A DNA stretch of 64,000 nucleotides from Hymenobacter sp. PAMC 26628 (GTDB taxonomy: Bacteria; Bacteroidota; Bacteroidia; Cytophagales; Hymenobacteraceae), in assembly GCF_001562275.1 (NCBI RefSeq), contig NZ_CP014304.1, positions 930,001 to 994,000 on the forward strand. The letters are read 5' to 3'. The notes beneath the pieces are model-generated. The model saw nothing but the letters and a program-made list of their open reading frames with translations, did not search any database and was not told the origin of the DNA. A program made the position numbers and the translations under genes. Below are positions 46,439 through 55,315 of this stretch, piece by piece. Positions within the stretch are counted from its first letter, which is position 1. Every line of letters starts with the position of its first letter.

Positions 46439-46514
46439 GTGCATTTCCAGTCCAATCAACCAAAATATTCAGCCGTTAAAGGACATGATTTGGCAGGCCC
46501 TGCACGCGGGATAA
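46439..46514 (+). pseudogene. Remnant of a diverged obgE 3' end
   Basis: The 76 bases align without gaps to the end of obgE (41102-41177) with about 15 mismatches. Translated in the obgE frame they read [20 protein letters not shown] and end in TAA, against [20 protein letters not shown] in the gene. Many changes are at third codon positions, so this is the tail of another strain's obgE, not a recent copy. It has no start or G domain. Confidence 0.75.
46479..46505. repeat. 27-bp direct repeat, right copy
   Basis: Identical to 41142-41168 in obgE. The spacing between the copies is about 5.3 kb and includes exactly the CDP-sugar module and the exostosin gene. Confidence 0.7.
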
Positions 46515-46660
46515 TTCCTGTAAGAATCTATATGCCATTACCCCTGGATAATCCTCAAAGCGACAAGGCATTACTGCCCGCTTGGTTTAAAATACTGAGT
46601 TGTCTCCTCGTGATTACAGTATTTTGGGGGGCAGATGCTTTTTGCCCTGATTATAAATTA

Positions 46661-47406
46661 GGGGCTTAGGAAGCAAAAGTCAGAATTTAGGGCATAACTT
46701 ACTGCTATGCCGCCAGTTAACCGCTATTATAAATGCAGCAAACTTTCGGAGGTCAAATTTCGCTACTTACTGCGCCTGTTTGCCTTGGATTTGACGGCTT
46801 CGGACACCGCCCGGCTCACGGGCTTGAGCGTGCGCGCGGTCAACGACGGATACCTGCGGCTGCGTCGCCGCCTGCACCCGCGCTGCCCCGTGCCAGTCGA
46901 GTTGGGTGGGGCGCTCGAACTGGACGAATCGTACTTCGGCCCGCGCCGGGTACGGGGCAAACGGGGCCGAGGAGCGGGCAGCAAAACCATTGTCTTCGGC
47001 CTGTTCAAACGTGGGGGGCAGGTGTACACCGAAATGGTGCCGGACTGCTCGAAAAAGACCTTGCAGGGCATTATTCGGGGTAAAATCGACCCCGCTGCGC
47101 TGGTTAATGCCGATGGCTGGCGCGGCGACGATGGCCGGGTGGACGTGGGGTTTGACCGGCACTACCGGGTGCTGCACAGCCACAACGAGTTCGTGCAAGG
47201 GGCAGCCCATATCAACGGCATCGAATCGTTCTGGCGCTTTGCTAAAAGTCGCCTGCACCAGTTTGCCGGCGTGCCCAAGCATCCCTTTCTGCTGCCTTTG
47301 AAAGAGTGTGTATTTCGCTTCAATCATCGCTACCAAGACCTCTACAAGGTCTTGCGTAAAGAACTTCGTCAATACCCCCTAAAGTCTAGCTCTGCTTCCT
47401 AAGCCC
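46661..47406 (+). mobile_element. IS1595-family insertion sequence (ISXO2-like)
   Basis: The element is about 745 bp long. Its ends carry the inverted repeat GGGCTTAGGAAGCA (left at 46662-46675; right as its reverse complement ending at 47406). Flanking TAAATTA at 46654-46660 and 47407-47413 is a 7-bp target duplication, or 8 bp with one mismatch, near the 8 bp expected for the family. It contains one transposase gene whose final codons lie in the right inverted repeat. Confidence 0.85.
46707..47402 (+). CDS. IS1595-family transposase
   Basis: The 231-residue protein has an N-terminal helix-turn-helix-like part (TASDTARLTGLSVRAVNDGY) and the DDE core: ELDESYFGPRRVRGKRGRG with the first acidic residues, ALVNADGWRGDD, and INGIESFWRFAKSRL with the late glutamate. 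These are typical of ISXO2-like transposases. It appears complete and therefore potentially active. The stop codon lies in the right inverted repeat. Confidence 0.92.
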   Translation: MPPVNRYYKCSKLSEVKFRYLLRLFALDLTASDTARLTGLSVRAVNDGYLRLRRRLHPRCPVPVELGGALELDESYFGPRRVRGKRGRGAGSKTIVFGLFKRGGQVYTEMVPDCSKKTLQGIIRGKIDPAALVNADGWRGDDGRVDVGFDRHYRVLHSHNEFVQGAAHINGIESFWRFAKSRLHQFAGVPKHPFLLPLKECVFRFNHRYQDLYKVLRKELRQYPLKSSSAS

Positions 47407-47880
47407 TAAATTATTACTGTTTAGTTTTCGGCTTGTTCTTTGAACTTGCAACGGTCGTCCTCAGCTTCGTCTGCCAGCTAGTAGCGGTCAGCTGGTCGTT
47501 GTGGATCGTGTTCTCGGTGGTGCAGGTACTGGTTAAAAACAACAAGCTGCCCCTCATGGCTGGTACGCGCTGGTGGACGGTCAGCGCCACCTTTGTGCAC
47601 GCCGCCATCATCATGGGGCTTTTTGACGAACCGGTTCATTTCCTTAATTTGGGTCATGGCAAACCGAGTGGTTTTACTGCTTGGGGGCAACTGTTGCTCG
47701 GGGCCCTGCTGGCGCTGCTCATTGGCGTAGTTGCTTTCTATGCGAAGCGTTATTATTATCGTTACCGATTGAAAAACAATACTTAGCAAGCTGGCTGTTG
47801 CTGACCGACGGACTTTCGTCGTTGGGTCCCGAACCTTGGGCAGCGTATTGCTAGTTTCCGCTACTCAACTCTGCCGCCCC

Positions 47881-50800
47881 ATGCCCGCCGCTTCCGTTAC
47901 TTCGTCGCCCCTTGCCGTGGCCCAGGCCCGCATCCAGGCGCTGGAAGCGGAGCTGCGGGAGGCCCGGGCCGCCAACCAGCAGCTGAGCCTGGGTTCGGGC
48001 TTGGCCCAACAAAACCCCAACCCCGTACTGCGCTACAACGCAGCCGGTGAGCGCACCTACGCCAATCCCGCCGCCGTGCGCCTGCGTCACCAATTGGGGC
48101 CCCTGGCAGCGGCGGCGCTGCGGGTGCAGCTGCGGGCGCTGGCCGTCCAGAGCCTGCGCGACGGCCGTCCGCACCAGACGGAGTTGCACTACGAATCCCA
48201 CGGGCTGCAAGTGTCGCTGGTGCCATCGGTTGCCACGGGGTACGTGAATGCGTACGTAGTTGACGTAACGGCTCGCCACCAGGCCGAGCGGCAAATGCGT
48301 GAGCAGCAAGCGTTTTACGAACGGGTGCTGGATGAGCTGCCCAGCCAGGTGGCCGTATTTGGCCCTGACCAGCGCTACTGCTACCTCAACGCCCGCAGCG
48401 TGCCCGACGCGGCCGAGCGCCGGCAGTGGCTGGGCAAAACTATGCTGGACACGGCCGGTTTCATGGGCCGCCCGCCCGACGTAGCGGCCCGCCGCCACGA
48501 CCTGATGGCCCAGGCCGTGGCCGAGCGCCGCGGCCTCGAATGGCAGGAGTCCTACCCCGAACCCGACGGGCGCGTAAGCCATTTCCTGCGCTACTACCAG
48601 CCCGTGTTTGGCACGTCGGGGGCCCTGGAATTCATCATTGCCTACAACACTGACATTACCGGCCGGGTGCAGGCCGAGGCGCAACTGCGCGAGCAGCAGA
48701 GATTTACCGCGCTAGTGCTCGACACTACGCCCAACGTTATCTACGTTCGCGACCTGGACCAGCACGTGCTATTTCAGAACCAGGCCTGCCAGCTGTTGCG
48801 GGCCGAAATGCTGCCACTCCAAGCCTTGGCTCAGGGCAGCGTGGCGGCCGGCGAGCGGCGCGCCTATGCCGCCGACGATGCCCGCGTGGTGCAAAACCGG
48901 CAGGAAATAGTTACCGAAGACTGCCTTACGCTGCCTTTAGGCGAGGTGCGCTGGTACCACACCGTGAAGCGCCCGCTACTGCGCCCCGACGGCGCAGTGC
49001 ACGTGCTGGGCGTGAGCACCGACATAACGGCGCTCAAACAAGCCCAGTACACCTTGGAACGCAGCGAAAAGCGCTACCGCGACCTGATGCACTACGCCCA
49101 GGCCCTCATTTTTACCTGCGACCTGAACGGTACCCTGCTCTCGGCCAACCCCATGCTGGCCGCCCTGCTGGGGGTTTCCGCCGCGGCCTTACCTGGCCAG
49201 CCCGTGGCCGCCTACCTGGTGGCCGGCGACCGGCTCGTCTTTGCAGGGTACCTGGAGCGCATTGCTGCCGCGGTGGCCGGCGAGGCCGAAGGTGTGGTGC
49301 GGGTGCAGGGCCCCACGGGGGTGCGCCACCTGCTGTACCGCAACGTGGTGGTGCGCGAGGCCGGCCAGGCGCCCTACGTTATCTCGCACACCCACGACAT
49401 AACAGACCGGGTGCTGGCCGAGAAGGCCACCCAGCGGGCGCGGGCAGAGGCAGAGGCCACAGCCCGCGCCCGTGAGAACTTCCTGGCCAACATGAGCCAC
49501 GAAATCCGCACGCCCATGAACGGGGTATTGGGCATGACGGCCCAACTGGCCAAAACTCACCTCGACGCCCGCCAGCAGGAATTGGTGCGCGTGGTACGCG
49601 CTTCGGGCCAGCACCTGCTGGCGGTGCTCAACGACGTGCTCGATATGGCCAAAATCACGGCTGGCAAGCTCGAGCTGGAGCAAACCGCCTTCAACCTGTG
49701 CGACGCGCTGGGCGAGGCGCTGCAACCCCTGGCTGCACAGGCCCAGGAAAAGGGGCTGTCCTTTGAGGCGTGGCCCCTGCGCGCAAGCTGCCCCGTGCCG
49801 TGGGTGGTGGGCGACCCACACCGGCTCATCCAAATTCTGCTCAACCTGGTGAGCAACGCCGTGAAGTTTACCGAGGAGGGCAGTGTGACGGTAAAGGGCG
49901 AGCAAGTGGCCGAAACGGCTACTGCCGTGACCGTGCGCTTCAGCGTGGCCGACACGGGTCCCGGCATTGCCCCCGACAAGCAGGCCCTGGTGTTCGAGAG
50001 CTTCGCCCAGGCCCAGGCCGACACTGCCCGCCGCCACGGTGGCACGGGCCTGGGCCTGAGTATTTCGCGGGCCCTGGTAGAGCAGATGGGCGGCGCCCTC
50101 ACCCTCACCAGCGCGCTGGGCGCGGGCAGCACCTTCGCTTTCGCCCTGGTGCTGCCCAAGGCCGAAGTGCCTGCCGAAGCGCCCGCTGGGGGCCCCGCGC
50201 CCTACGATACTGGCCGCCTGGCCGGCGCGCGGGTGCTGCTGGTGGAAGACAACGAAATCAGCCGCACTGTGGTGCGGATGCTGCTGGAACCGTGGGGCGC
50301 GCTGCTCGACGAAGTGCCGGATGGTCCCGCTGCCCTGGCCCGGCTGGCCACTGCCCCGCCCTACGACGTGGTGCTGATGGACATCCAGCTGCCGGGCCTG
50401 AGCGGCGTCGACACCACGGTGCTCCTGCGCCAACTGCCCGATCCGCGCCGGGCCGCCACGCCAGTTGTTGCGCTCACCGCCAACGCATTTCGAGCCGACG
50501 GGGAACGCTACCTCGCCGCCGGCTTCAACGACTACCTGGCCAAGCCCTACGACGAAACCGAGCTGCACCACAAAATGGTGGCCCTGCTGCCGCCGCCAGC
50601 CCCGGCCTACGACCTGGCCCACCTGCGCCGCCTGGCCCAGGGCCGCACCCCGTTCGTGCTGAAAATCATCCGCTCGTTTCTAGCCAACGCCCCCACCAGC
50701 CTAGCGCAGCTGCGCGCCGCCGCCGCCGCCCACGACTGGGCGCAGGTGGCCCGCGTGGTGCACCACATCAAGCCCAACCTGCTGGCCCTGGGCATCATGC

Positions 50801-50937
50801 GGCCCGTGGCGGCCGTGGCCTTGCTCACGTCCCGCCCCACCGAGGGGCCCTTCGACGACCGCGCCCCGGCACTGGCTGCCCTGTTGGCTGCCGTGGAGCA
50901 AGCCCTGTGCGAGCTGCCCGCCGAGCTACCTATTTGA
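47881..50937 (+). CDS. Hybrid sensor histidine kinase with PAS domains, receiver and HPt
   Basis: The protein has about 1,018 residues from ATG 47881. A short coiled coil (VAQARIQALEAELREARAANQ) leads into four PAS-like domains up to about residue 520. The kinase core has FLANMSHEIRTPMNG (His540), LNLVSNAVKFTEEG, DTGPGIAP and HGGTGLGLSIS. A receiver domain follows (VLLVEDNEISR, Asp834 in LMDIQLPGLSG) and a C-terminal HPt domain with His961 in VHHIKPNLLALG. No membrane helix is visible, so it probably senses a cytoplasmic signal. The usual HPt glycine after HxLK is proline here. No cognate regulator is adjacent except, 930 bp away, a LytTR gene on the other strand. Confidence 0.93.
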   Translation: MPAASVTSSPLAVAQARIQALEAELREARAANQQLSLGSGLAQQNPNPVLRYNAAGERTYANPAAVRLRHQLGPLAAAALRVQLRALAVQSLRDGRPHQTELHYESHGLQVSLVPSVATGYVNAYVVDVTARHQAERQMREQQAFYERVLDELPSQVAVFGPDQRYCYLNARSVPDAAERRQWLGKTMLDTAGFMGRPPDVAARRHDLMAQAVAERRGLEWQESYPEPDGRVSHFLRYYQPVFGTSGALEFIIAYNTDITGRVQAEAQLREQQRFTALVLDTTPNVIYVRDLDQHVLFQNQACQLLRAEMLPLQALAQGSVAAGERRAYAADDARVVQNRQEIVTEDCLTLPLGEVRWYHTVKRPLLRPDGAVHVLGVSTDITALKQAQYTLERSEKRYRDLMHYAQALIFTCDLNGTLLSANPMLAALLGVSAAALPGQPVAAYLVAGDRLVFAGYLERIAAAVAGEAEGVVRVQGPTGVRHLLYRNVVVREAGQAPYVISHTHDITDRVLAEKATQRARAEAEATARARENFLANMSHEIRTPMNGVLGMTAQLAKTHLDARQQELVRVVRASGQHLLAVLNDVLDMAKITAGKLELEQTAFNLCDALGEALQPLAAQAQEKGLSFEAWPLRASCPVPWVVGDPHRLIQILLNLVSNAVKFTEEGSVTVKGEQVAETATAVTVRFSVADTGPGIAPDKQALVFESFAQAQADTARRHGGTGLGLSISRALVEQMGGALTLTSALGAGSTFAFALVLPKAEVPAEAPAGGPAPYDTGRLAGARVLLVEDNEISRTVVRMLLEPWGALLDEVPDGPAALARLATAPPYDVVLMDIQLPGLSGVDTTVLLRQLPDPRRAATPVVALTANAFRADGERYLAAGFNDYLAKPYDETELHHKMVALLPPPAPAYDLAHLRRLAQGRTPFVLKIIRSFLANAPTSLAQLRAAAAAHDWAQVARVVHHIKPNLLALGIMRPVAAVALLTSRPTEGPFDDRAPALAALLAAVEQALCELPAELPI

Positions 50938-51869
50938 GGCAGCCTTGGAAAATAGTGGCAAGTGCCGACTTTGCAGAAAATGTGCTGACTTAGCTCATGG
51001 CGGCCCAGGGCCGGTAGCCCGCGCCGGATGCACGACTTTTTTTGGCAGTTCGCCCTTCCAGGGCGGGGCCCACGGGGCCGGTTGTGGGGCGCGGGGCGGG
51101 CCGGCTGCTGCGTATTGCCGCTGCCTCTGCTTTGCTCATTCGCCATGAAGAAGCCTTTCCGTAGCTGTTTTTGGGCGCTACCGAAGCTGCGCTGATGCGG
51201 CTGGGCGTGGGGCTGAGGCTGGGTGTAGCCGGCCCGCTGGGCCCCCAGCGGGCCGAGGGCCCCGGCGTGGCCCAAAGGACAGTGGGTGCGGGCTGAGGTG
51301 CGGCTCCCGGCGGTCTTGTTGCGGTTTGCGTGGCACTCGGCCGGTGGCCCATAGGTGCTGGCCGGGCCGCTGCTGGAAGGCCGCCAGCCCACGTCGCGCA
51401 GCTACGTGCGGCTAGTATGGTTGTGGCAGCGCCTACTGGCCCCCGGCGGCGCCGCCGCACGCGTGGCCCTGCCCGTGGCCTTCAGGCCGGGGCGCCTGCG
51501 TTGAGGGCCCTACGCCGATTTACTGGCGCTGGTGACCAATATCCCCGCTTTTGGTTTGGATGCCAAGGGCGGGCTGCGCGCGATAACCTGCTGCCGGGCG
51601 GTGGTGGGCAAGTCCGCTATCCTCATCCCGCCGCTGCGCAGCCGCGTTATGTTGTTTGAAGCGGCGCTAACGTAGCGCGTGCCCGGCCGCATCGCGGCCG
51701 GCGAAATGCTGCCTCGGCTTCGGCGCAACCCGGGGCCCCTGAACGGTGCTGCGGCCAGTGTATACGGGACTGGTTGGCAGCGCGAATCTTGTAATTCGTG
51801 GCGCTACACGCCAGGCTGGAATTGCCGATGCGATGCGGTTGGCGCGGAAACGCGACTGGCAAAGTTTGG
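50938..51869. other. GC-rich gap, probably decayed coding sequence
   Basis: No intact gene is found in 930 bp. A plus-strand reading around 51365-51676 looks protein-like (QPTSRSYVRLVWLWQRLLAP, then DLLALVTNIPAFGLDAKGG after an in-frame stop), which suggests an old gene broken by stops and shifts. The family was not recognised. Long minus-strand open frames across the region are low-complexity and not convincing. Confidence 0.4.
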
Positions 51870-52607
51870 CTATAAGTTGCGCAAGCTGCGGTAAAAGGCG
51901 TCCTGGTACGACTTGCCTATGGGTACTTCGTAGGGCCCCAGGCGCAGCAGGTGGTCTTCGACGGAATCGATGCGCTGGGTGTTGACGATGTAGGAACGGT
52001 GCACGCGCTGGAAATGCTCGAAGGGCAGCCGCTCGCCCACCGCCTTGAGGGTGGCGTACACGATGTGCCGCTGCGTAGCCGTCACCAGCACTGAGTAGGT
52101 AGACAGGGCTTCGATGAACAGCACGTCGCCAAAGTCGAGGCGCACGAGCTTATTGTTCACCTTCACGAACAAGTGCTGGTCGTGGTCGTCGGGGGCCGGC
52201 AGCTCGGCCGTGGCCGCGGGGAGCGTGGGCGCGGCGCGGCGAGCGGCGGCGCGGCGCACCGCTTGCTGGAAGCGGGCAGGCTCTACGGGCTTCACCAAGT
52301 AGTCGGCCGCGTGCAGGGCAAAGGCCTCCACGGCGAAGTCGCGGTGCGAGGTAACGAGAATGATTTCGGGCGGCGGCGGGGGCAGGATGCGCGCCAGCTC
52401 CAAGCCCGAGAGGTGGGGCATTTCGATGTCGAGCAGCAGCAAATCGACCGGCGGGTGGTGGCGCAAAAAATCTAGGGCCTCCATCGCGTCGCCCAGCGAT
52501 GCCACCAGCACGAGCCCTTCCGTGAGCTCAATTAAGTGCTCCAGCGTAAGCCGGTTCATTTCATTATCGTCGACGACAATGCAGGTGAGGGATGGGGCGA
52601 CGGACAT
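51870..52607 (-). CDS. LytTR-family response regulator
   Basis: The 245-residue protein has an N-terminal receiver domain (IVVDDNEMN, phosphorylation Asp60 in LLLLDIEMPHLSG, lysine in DYLVKPVEP) and a C-terminal LytTR DNA-binding domain (HLFVKVNNKLVRLDFGDVLF, FQRVHRSYIVN). It would respond to a LytS-type membrane kinase and bind DNA. No such kinase is adjacent; the decayed stretch downstream and the hybrid kinase beyond it are the nearest candidates. It is divergent from grpE. Confidence 0.94.
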   Translation of the reverse strand: MSVAPSLTCIVVDDNEMNRLTLEHLIELTEGLVLVASLGDAMEALDFLRHHPPVDLLLLDIEMPHLSGLELARILPPPPPEIILVTSHRDFAVEAFALHAADYLVKPVEPARFQQAVRRAAARRAAPTLPAATAELPAPDDHDQHLFVKVNNKLVRLDFGDVLFIEALSTYSVLVTATQRHIVYATLKAVGERLPFEHFQRVHRSYIVNTQRIDSVEDHLLRLGPYEVPIGKSYQDAFYRSLRNL

Positions 52608-52783
52608 AGAAAGGAGTTTTTCGCTGGCCTAATGTACGTGCCTGGTCCCCGGTGTGGGCAAAGGCCCCCGTGCGGGCCGTGCCAAACTGGCAGCCGCGGG
52701 CCCTTTGGCAAACTCCTTGCGCCGGGGCCCTTGCCGCAAGGCCCAACCCCGTGAAAAACCCATTCCGACGCATATTTCCGACA

Positions 52784-53332
52784 ATGGCCAACGATAACAA
52801 CCTGCCCCAGGACGACAACCTGACCGCTGACCCCACCCACGCCGCTGGCGAAATGGCCGATGGCGAAACCCCCGACGCCAGCGCCGCCGGGGCCCGCCCC
52901 GACGCCGAGCTGGCCGACCTTAAAGACAAATACCTGCGCCAGGCCGCCGAGTTTGAGAACTACAAGCGTCGCACCACCAAGGAGCGCATCGAGCTGTTCA
53001 AAACCGCTAACCAGGAGCTGATGACGGCCTTGCTGCCGGTGCTCGACGACTTCGAGCGGGCCCGCGCCGCCACCCTCACCACGCCCGATGCCGACGCCGT
53101 GCGCGAGAGCATCGCCATCATCTACAACAAGCTCGGCAAAACCTTGCAGCAAAAGGGTTTGGTGCCGATGGAAGTAAAAGGCGGCGACTTCGATGCCGAG
53201 CTGCACGAGGCCATTACCCAAATTCCGGCCCCGAGCGACGATTTGCGCGGTAAGATTGTTGACGAAGTAGAAAGAGGCTATTACTTAGGCGATAAAGTGA
53301 TTCGCCACGCCAAAGTAGTGTTGGGACAATAG
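52784..53332 (+). CDS. grpE: Nucleotide exchange factor GrpE
   Basis: The 182-residue protein has an acidic, disordered N-terminus, a long coiled-coil helix (ELADLKDKYLRQAAEFENYK, then RRTTKERIELFKTANQEL) and the C-terminal beta domain with GDKVIRHAKVVLG. It releases ADP from DnaK in the cytoplasm. ATG 52784 is preferred; the frame also offers GTG 52751. dnaJ follows after 90 bp. dnaK is not in the window. Confidence 0.95.
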   Translation: MANDNNLPQDDNLTADPTHAAGEMADGETPDASAAGARPDAELADLKDKYLRQAAEFENYKRRTTKERIELFKTANQELMTALLPVLDDFERARAATLTTPDADAVRESIAIIYNKLGKTLQQKGLVPMEVKGGDFDAELHEAITQIPAPSDDLRGKIVDEVERGYYLGDKVIRHAKVVLGQ

Positions 53333-53422
53333 CTTGAATTATCTTTTATCCCCGCCGGGCGCGGCCTTTCGCAGTGCCGAGCGGGAATAAAAATTAGCAT
53401 GATAAAAAAATAAATAACGTCG

Positions 53423-54559
53423 ATGGCAACTAAGGCAGATTATTACGAAGTATTGGGCGTGACCCGCACCGCGGCCGGTGACGAGATTAAGTCGGCGTAC
53501 CGCAAGATGGCCATCAAGTACCACCCGGATAAAAACCCCGACGACCCCTCGGCCGAGGACAAGTTTAAGGAGGCGGCCGAGGCGTACGAGGTGCTGAGCA
53601 ACCCCGACAAGCGGGCGCGCTACGACCGGTTTGGCCACCAGCAGGGCGGCGGCGGCGGGGCCCCCAACATGGACGATATCTTCTCGCAGTTCGGCGATAT
53701 CTTCGGTGGCGGCGGTGGGGGGTTTGAGGGCTTTTTTGGCGGGCGCCAGGGCGGCGGCAAGCGCGTGAGAAAGGGCTCGAACCTGCGCATCAAGCTGAAG
53801 CTCGACCTGGAGGAAGTCGCCAATGGCGTCGAGAAAAAAATTAAGGTGAAGCGCTATGTGGCCTGCCAGCCCTGCGGTGGCAGCGGCGCCAAAAACGGCA
53901 CCGAGCTGAAAACCTGCGCCACCTGCCAGGGCCAGGGCCAGGTAAAGAAAGTGGTGAACACCATGCTGGGCCAGATGATGAGCAGCAGCACCTGCCCCAC
54001 CTGCCACGGCGAGGGCAAAACCATCACGGCCACCTGCGACGTGTGCAAGGGCGAAGGCCGCCAGCTGCACGAGGAAGTGATTCCCATCAACATCCCCGCC
54101 GGCGTGGCCAACGACATGCAACTGAGCATGAACGGTAAAGGTAACTACCCCGAGCGCGGTGGCGTGCCTGGCGACCTGCTGATTCAGATTGAGGAGGAGC
54201 CGCACGAGTTCCTGAAGCGCGACGGCAACAACATCATGTTTGAGCAGTACATCTCGTTCGTGGACGCTGCTTTAGGGGCCAACCTGGAGGTGCCCACCAT
54301 CGAGGGCAAGGTGAAAATTAAGGTCGACCCCGGCACCCAGCCGGGCAAAATCCTGCGCCTGCGCGGCAAGGGCATCAAGGACCTGAACGGCTACGGCCGC
54401 GGCGACCAGCTCATCCACCTGAACGTGTGGACGCCGAAAAGCGTGAGCAGCGAGGAGCGCGACCTGCTCGAAAAGTTACGTGAGTCGCAAAATTTCGTGC
54501 CTCACCCCGGCAAGAATGAAAAGGGCTTCTTCGAAAAAGTGAAAGAGTACTTCCAGTAA
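53423..54559 (+). CDS. dnaJ: Chaperone DnaJ
   Basis: The 378-residue protein has a J domain with HPD at residues 34-36, a Gly/Phe-rich linker (about 75-120), four CxxCxGxG zinc repeats ([32 protein letters not shown]) and a C-terminal substrate domain. It is a complete type I DnaJ that stimulates DnaK ATPase. It follows grpE in an operon, and a terminator hairpin nested in a palindromic repeat lies 60 bp after the stop. Confidence 0.97.
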   Translation: MATKADYYEVLGVTRTAAGDEIKSAYRKMAIKYHPDKNPDDPSAEDKFKEAAEAYEVLSNPDKRARYDRFGHQQGGGGGAPNMDDIFSQFGDIFGGGGGGFEGFFGGRQGGGKRVRKGSNLRIKLKLDLEEVANGVEKKIKVKRYVACQPCGGSGAKNGTELKTCATCQGQGQVKKVVNTMLGQMMSSSTCPTCHGEGKTITATCDVCKGEGRQLHEEVIPINIPAGVANDMQLSMNGKGNYPERGGVPGDLLIQIEEEPHEFLKRDGNNIMFEQYISFVDAALGANLEVPTIEGKVKIKVDPGTQPGKILRLRGKGIKDLNGYGRGDQLIHLNVWTPKSVSSEERDLLEKLRESQNFVPHPGKNEKGFFEKVKEYFQ

Positions 54560-54564
54560 AATTT

Positions 54565-54741
54565 GTCTGAACCACGGATTCGGCGGATTTTTCGGATGAA
54601 TCGGATTTTGTAGATGCAGAAAGGCCGCCCAGTTGGGTGGCCTTTTTTTGGGCCAAAATTTATTTTATAAGCCATTTTAAGGAGGCAATCGTCCCCAAAA
54701 TCCGATTCATTCGAAAAATCCGCCAAATCCGTGGTTCAGAC
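54565..54741. repeat. Long inverted repeat (CCACGGATT family), copy 2
   Basis: The arms 54565-54610 and 54697-54741 begin and end with GTCTGAACCACGGATT and its complement and share CGGATGAATCGGATTTT. The right side also keeps the GCAATCGTCCCC block of copy 1 at 38425. The centre carries the dnaJ terminator. Confidence 0.8.
54620..54650 (+). terminator. Rho-independent terminator after dnaJ
   Basis: AAAGGCCGCCCA pairs with GGGTGGCCTTT across a short loop and is followed by T residues (TTTTTTTG). It sits in the middle of the inverted repeat. Confidence 0.7.
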
Positions 54742-54793
54742 ATGTAATGCGTGGCGGCGGGCGGCGATTAACTTCCCGAAATTACTGCTCCGC

Positions 54794-55303
54794 ATGACCG
54801 CCGTTGCTACTGCTCCCGACTTTGTGGGGGCCCTGAACGAGTACCAGCCGCTGCTGCGGCGGGTGGCCCGCCTCTACTGCCAGGACGCCGACGACCGCCA
54901 GGATTTGTTCCAGGAAATGGTGCTGCAGCTCTGGCGGGCCTGGCCGCGCTACGTGCCCCAGCCGGGCGCCAAGCTCAGCACCTGGCTCTACCGCGTGGCC
55001 CTGAACGTGGCCGTGAGCAACCTGCGCCACCGCACCCGCCACCCGGCGCCCGGGGCCCTCGGCGCCGACGCGCTGCAAGTGGCCCAGGCCCCCGAAGCCG
55101 CCGCCTTCGAGCCCGAAGAAACCGCCGCCCTCTACCGCGCCATTGCCCGGCTCTCGGAGGTTGACAAAGCCTTCGTGCTGCTGTACCTGGAAGACCGGCC
55201 CTACGAGGAAATGGCTGATATATTGGGTATTACCCAAAACAACGTGCGCGTGAAAATGCACCGCGTGCAAGAAAAGCTCCGTCAATTATTGGTTCGCCGC
55301 TAA
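54794..55303 (+). CDS. RNA polymerase sigma factor, sigma-70 family (ECF type)
   Basis: The 169-residue protein has region 2 (DDRQDLFQEMVLQLWRAWPR) and region 4 (LEDRPYEEMADILGITQNNV, then RVKMHRVQEKLRQLL with its helix-turn-helix). It would direct RNA polymerase to a special promoter set. ATG 54794 is chosen; the frame extends 21 codons up without support. The next gene, 12 bp downstream, encodes a membrane protein that probably acts as its anti-sigma partner. Confidence 0.93.
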   Translation: MTAVATAPDFVGALNEYQPLLRRVARLYCQDADDRQDLFQEMVLQLWRAWPRYVPQPGAKLSTWLYRVALNVAVSNLRHRTRHPAPGALGADALQVAQAPEAAAFEPEETAALYRAIARLSEVDKAFVLLYLEDRPYEEMADILGITQNNVRVKMHRVQEKLRQLLVRR

Positions 55304-55315
55304 GCCCTATTCATT

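Larger units (their letters stand above)
46277..46634. other. Gap with obgE remnant upstream of rfbF
   Basis: The stretch is AT-rich near the rfbF start and should hold the promoter of the minus-strand module, but no CAAAnnTA (reverse TAnnTTTG) was seen. It then carries a remnant of the obgE 3' end, described separately. Confidence 0.5.
46635..47786 (+). pseudogene. Small membrane-protein gene split by an IS1595-type insertion
   Basis: If the insertion 46661-47406 and one copy of the 7-bp TAAATTA duplication are removed, an intact frame of 133 codons appears, from ATG 46635 (after a GGGGGG run) to the stop at 47786. It encodes about 132 residues beginning MLFALIINYYCLVFGLFF, with four hydrophobic segments and a basic tail KRYYYRYRLKNN. 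No known family is recognised. The downstream part still has an open frame from a TTG at 47433. The arithmetic (26 + 373 bases = 133 codons) strongly supports the reconstruction. Confidence 0.75.

Noticed and set aside
46439..46669. 76-codon plus-strand frame before the insertion sequence
   Set aside because: It runs through the obgE remnant in the wrong frame and ends inside the IS inverted repeat. The disrupted gene from ATG 46635 explains the region better.
49189..50622. Long minus-strand frame (477 codons) across the hybrid kinase
   Set aside because: It is antisense to the HisKA, ATPase and receiver motifs; composition is that of a shadow frame.
50607..51460. Minus-strand frames after the hybrid kinase as a gene
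   Set aside because: The translations are low-complexity Pro/Ala/Arg-rich and partly antisense to the HPt domain.
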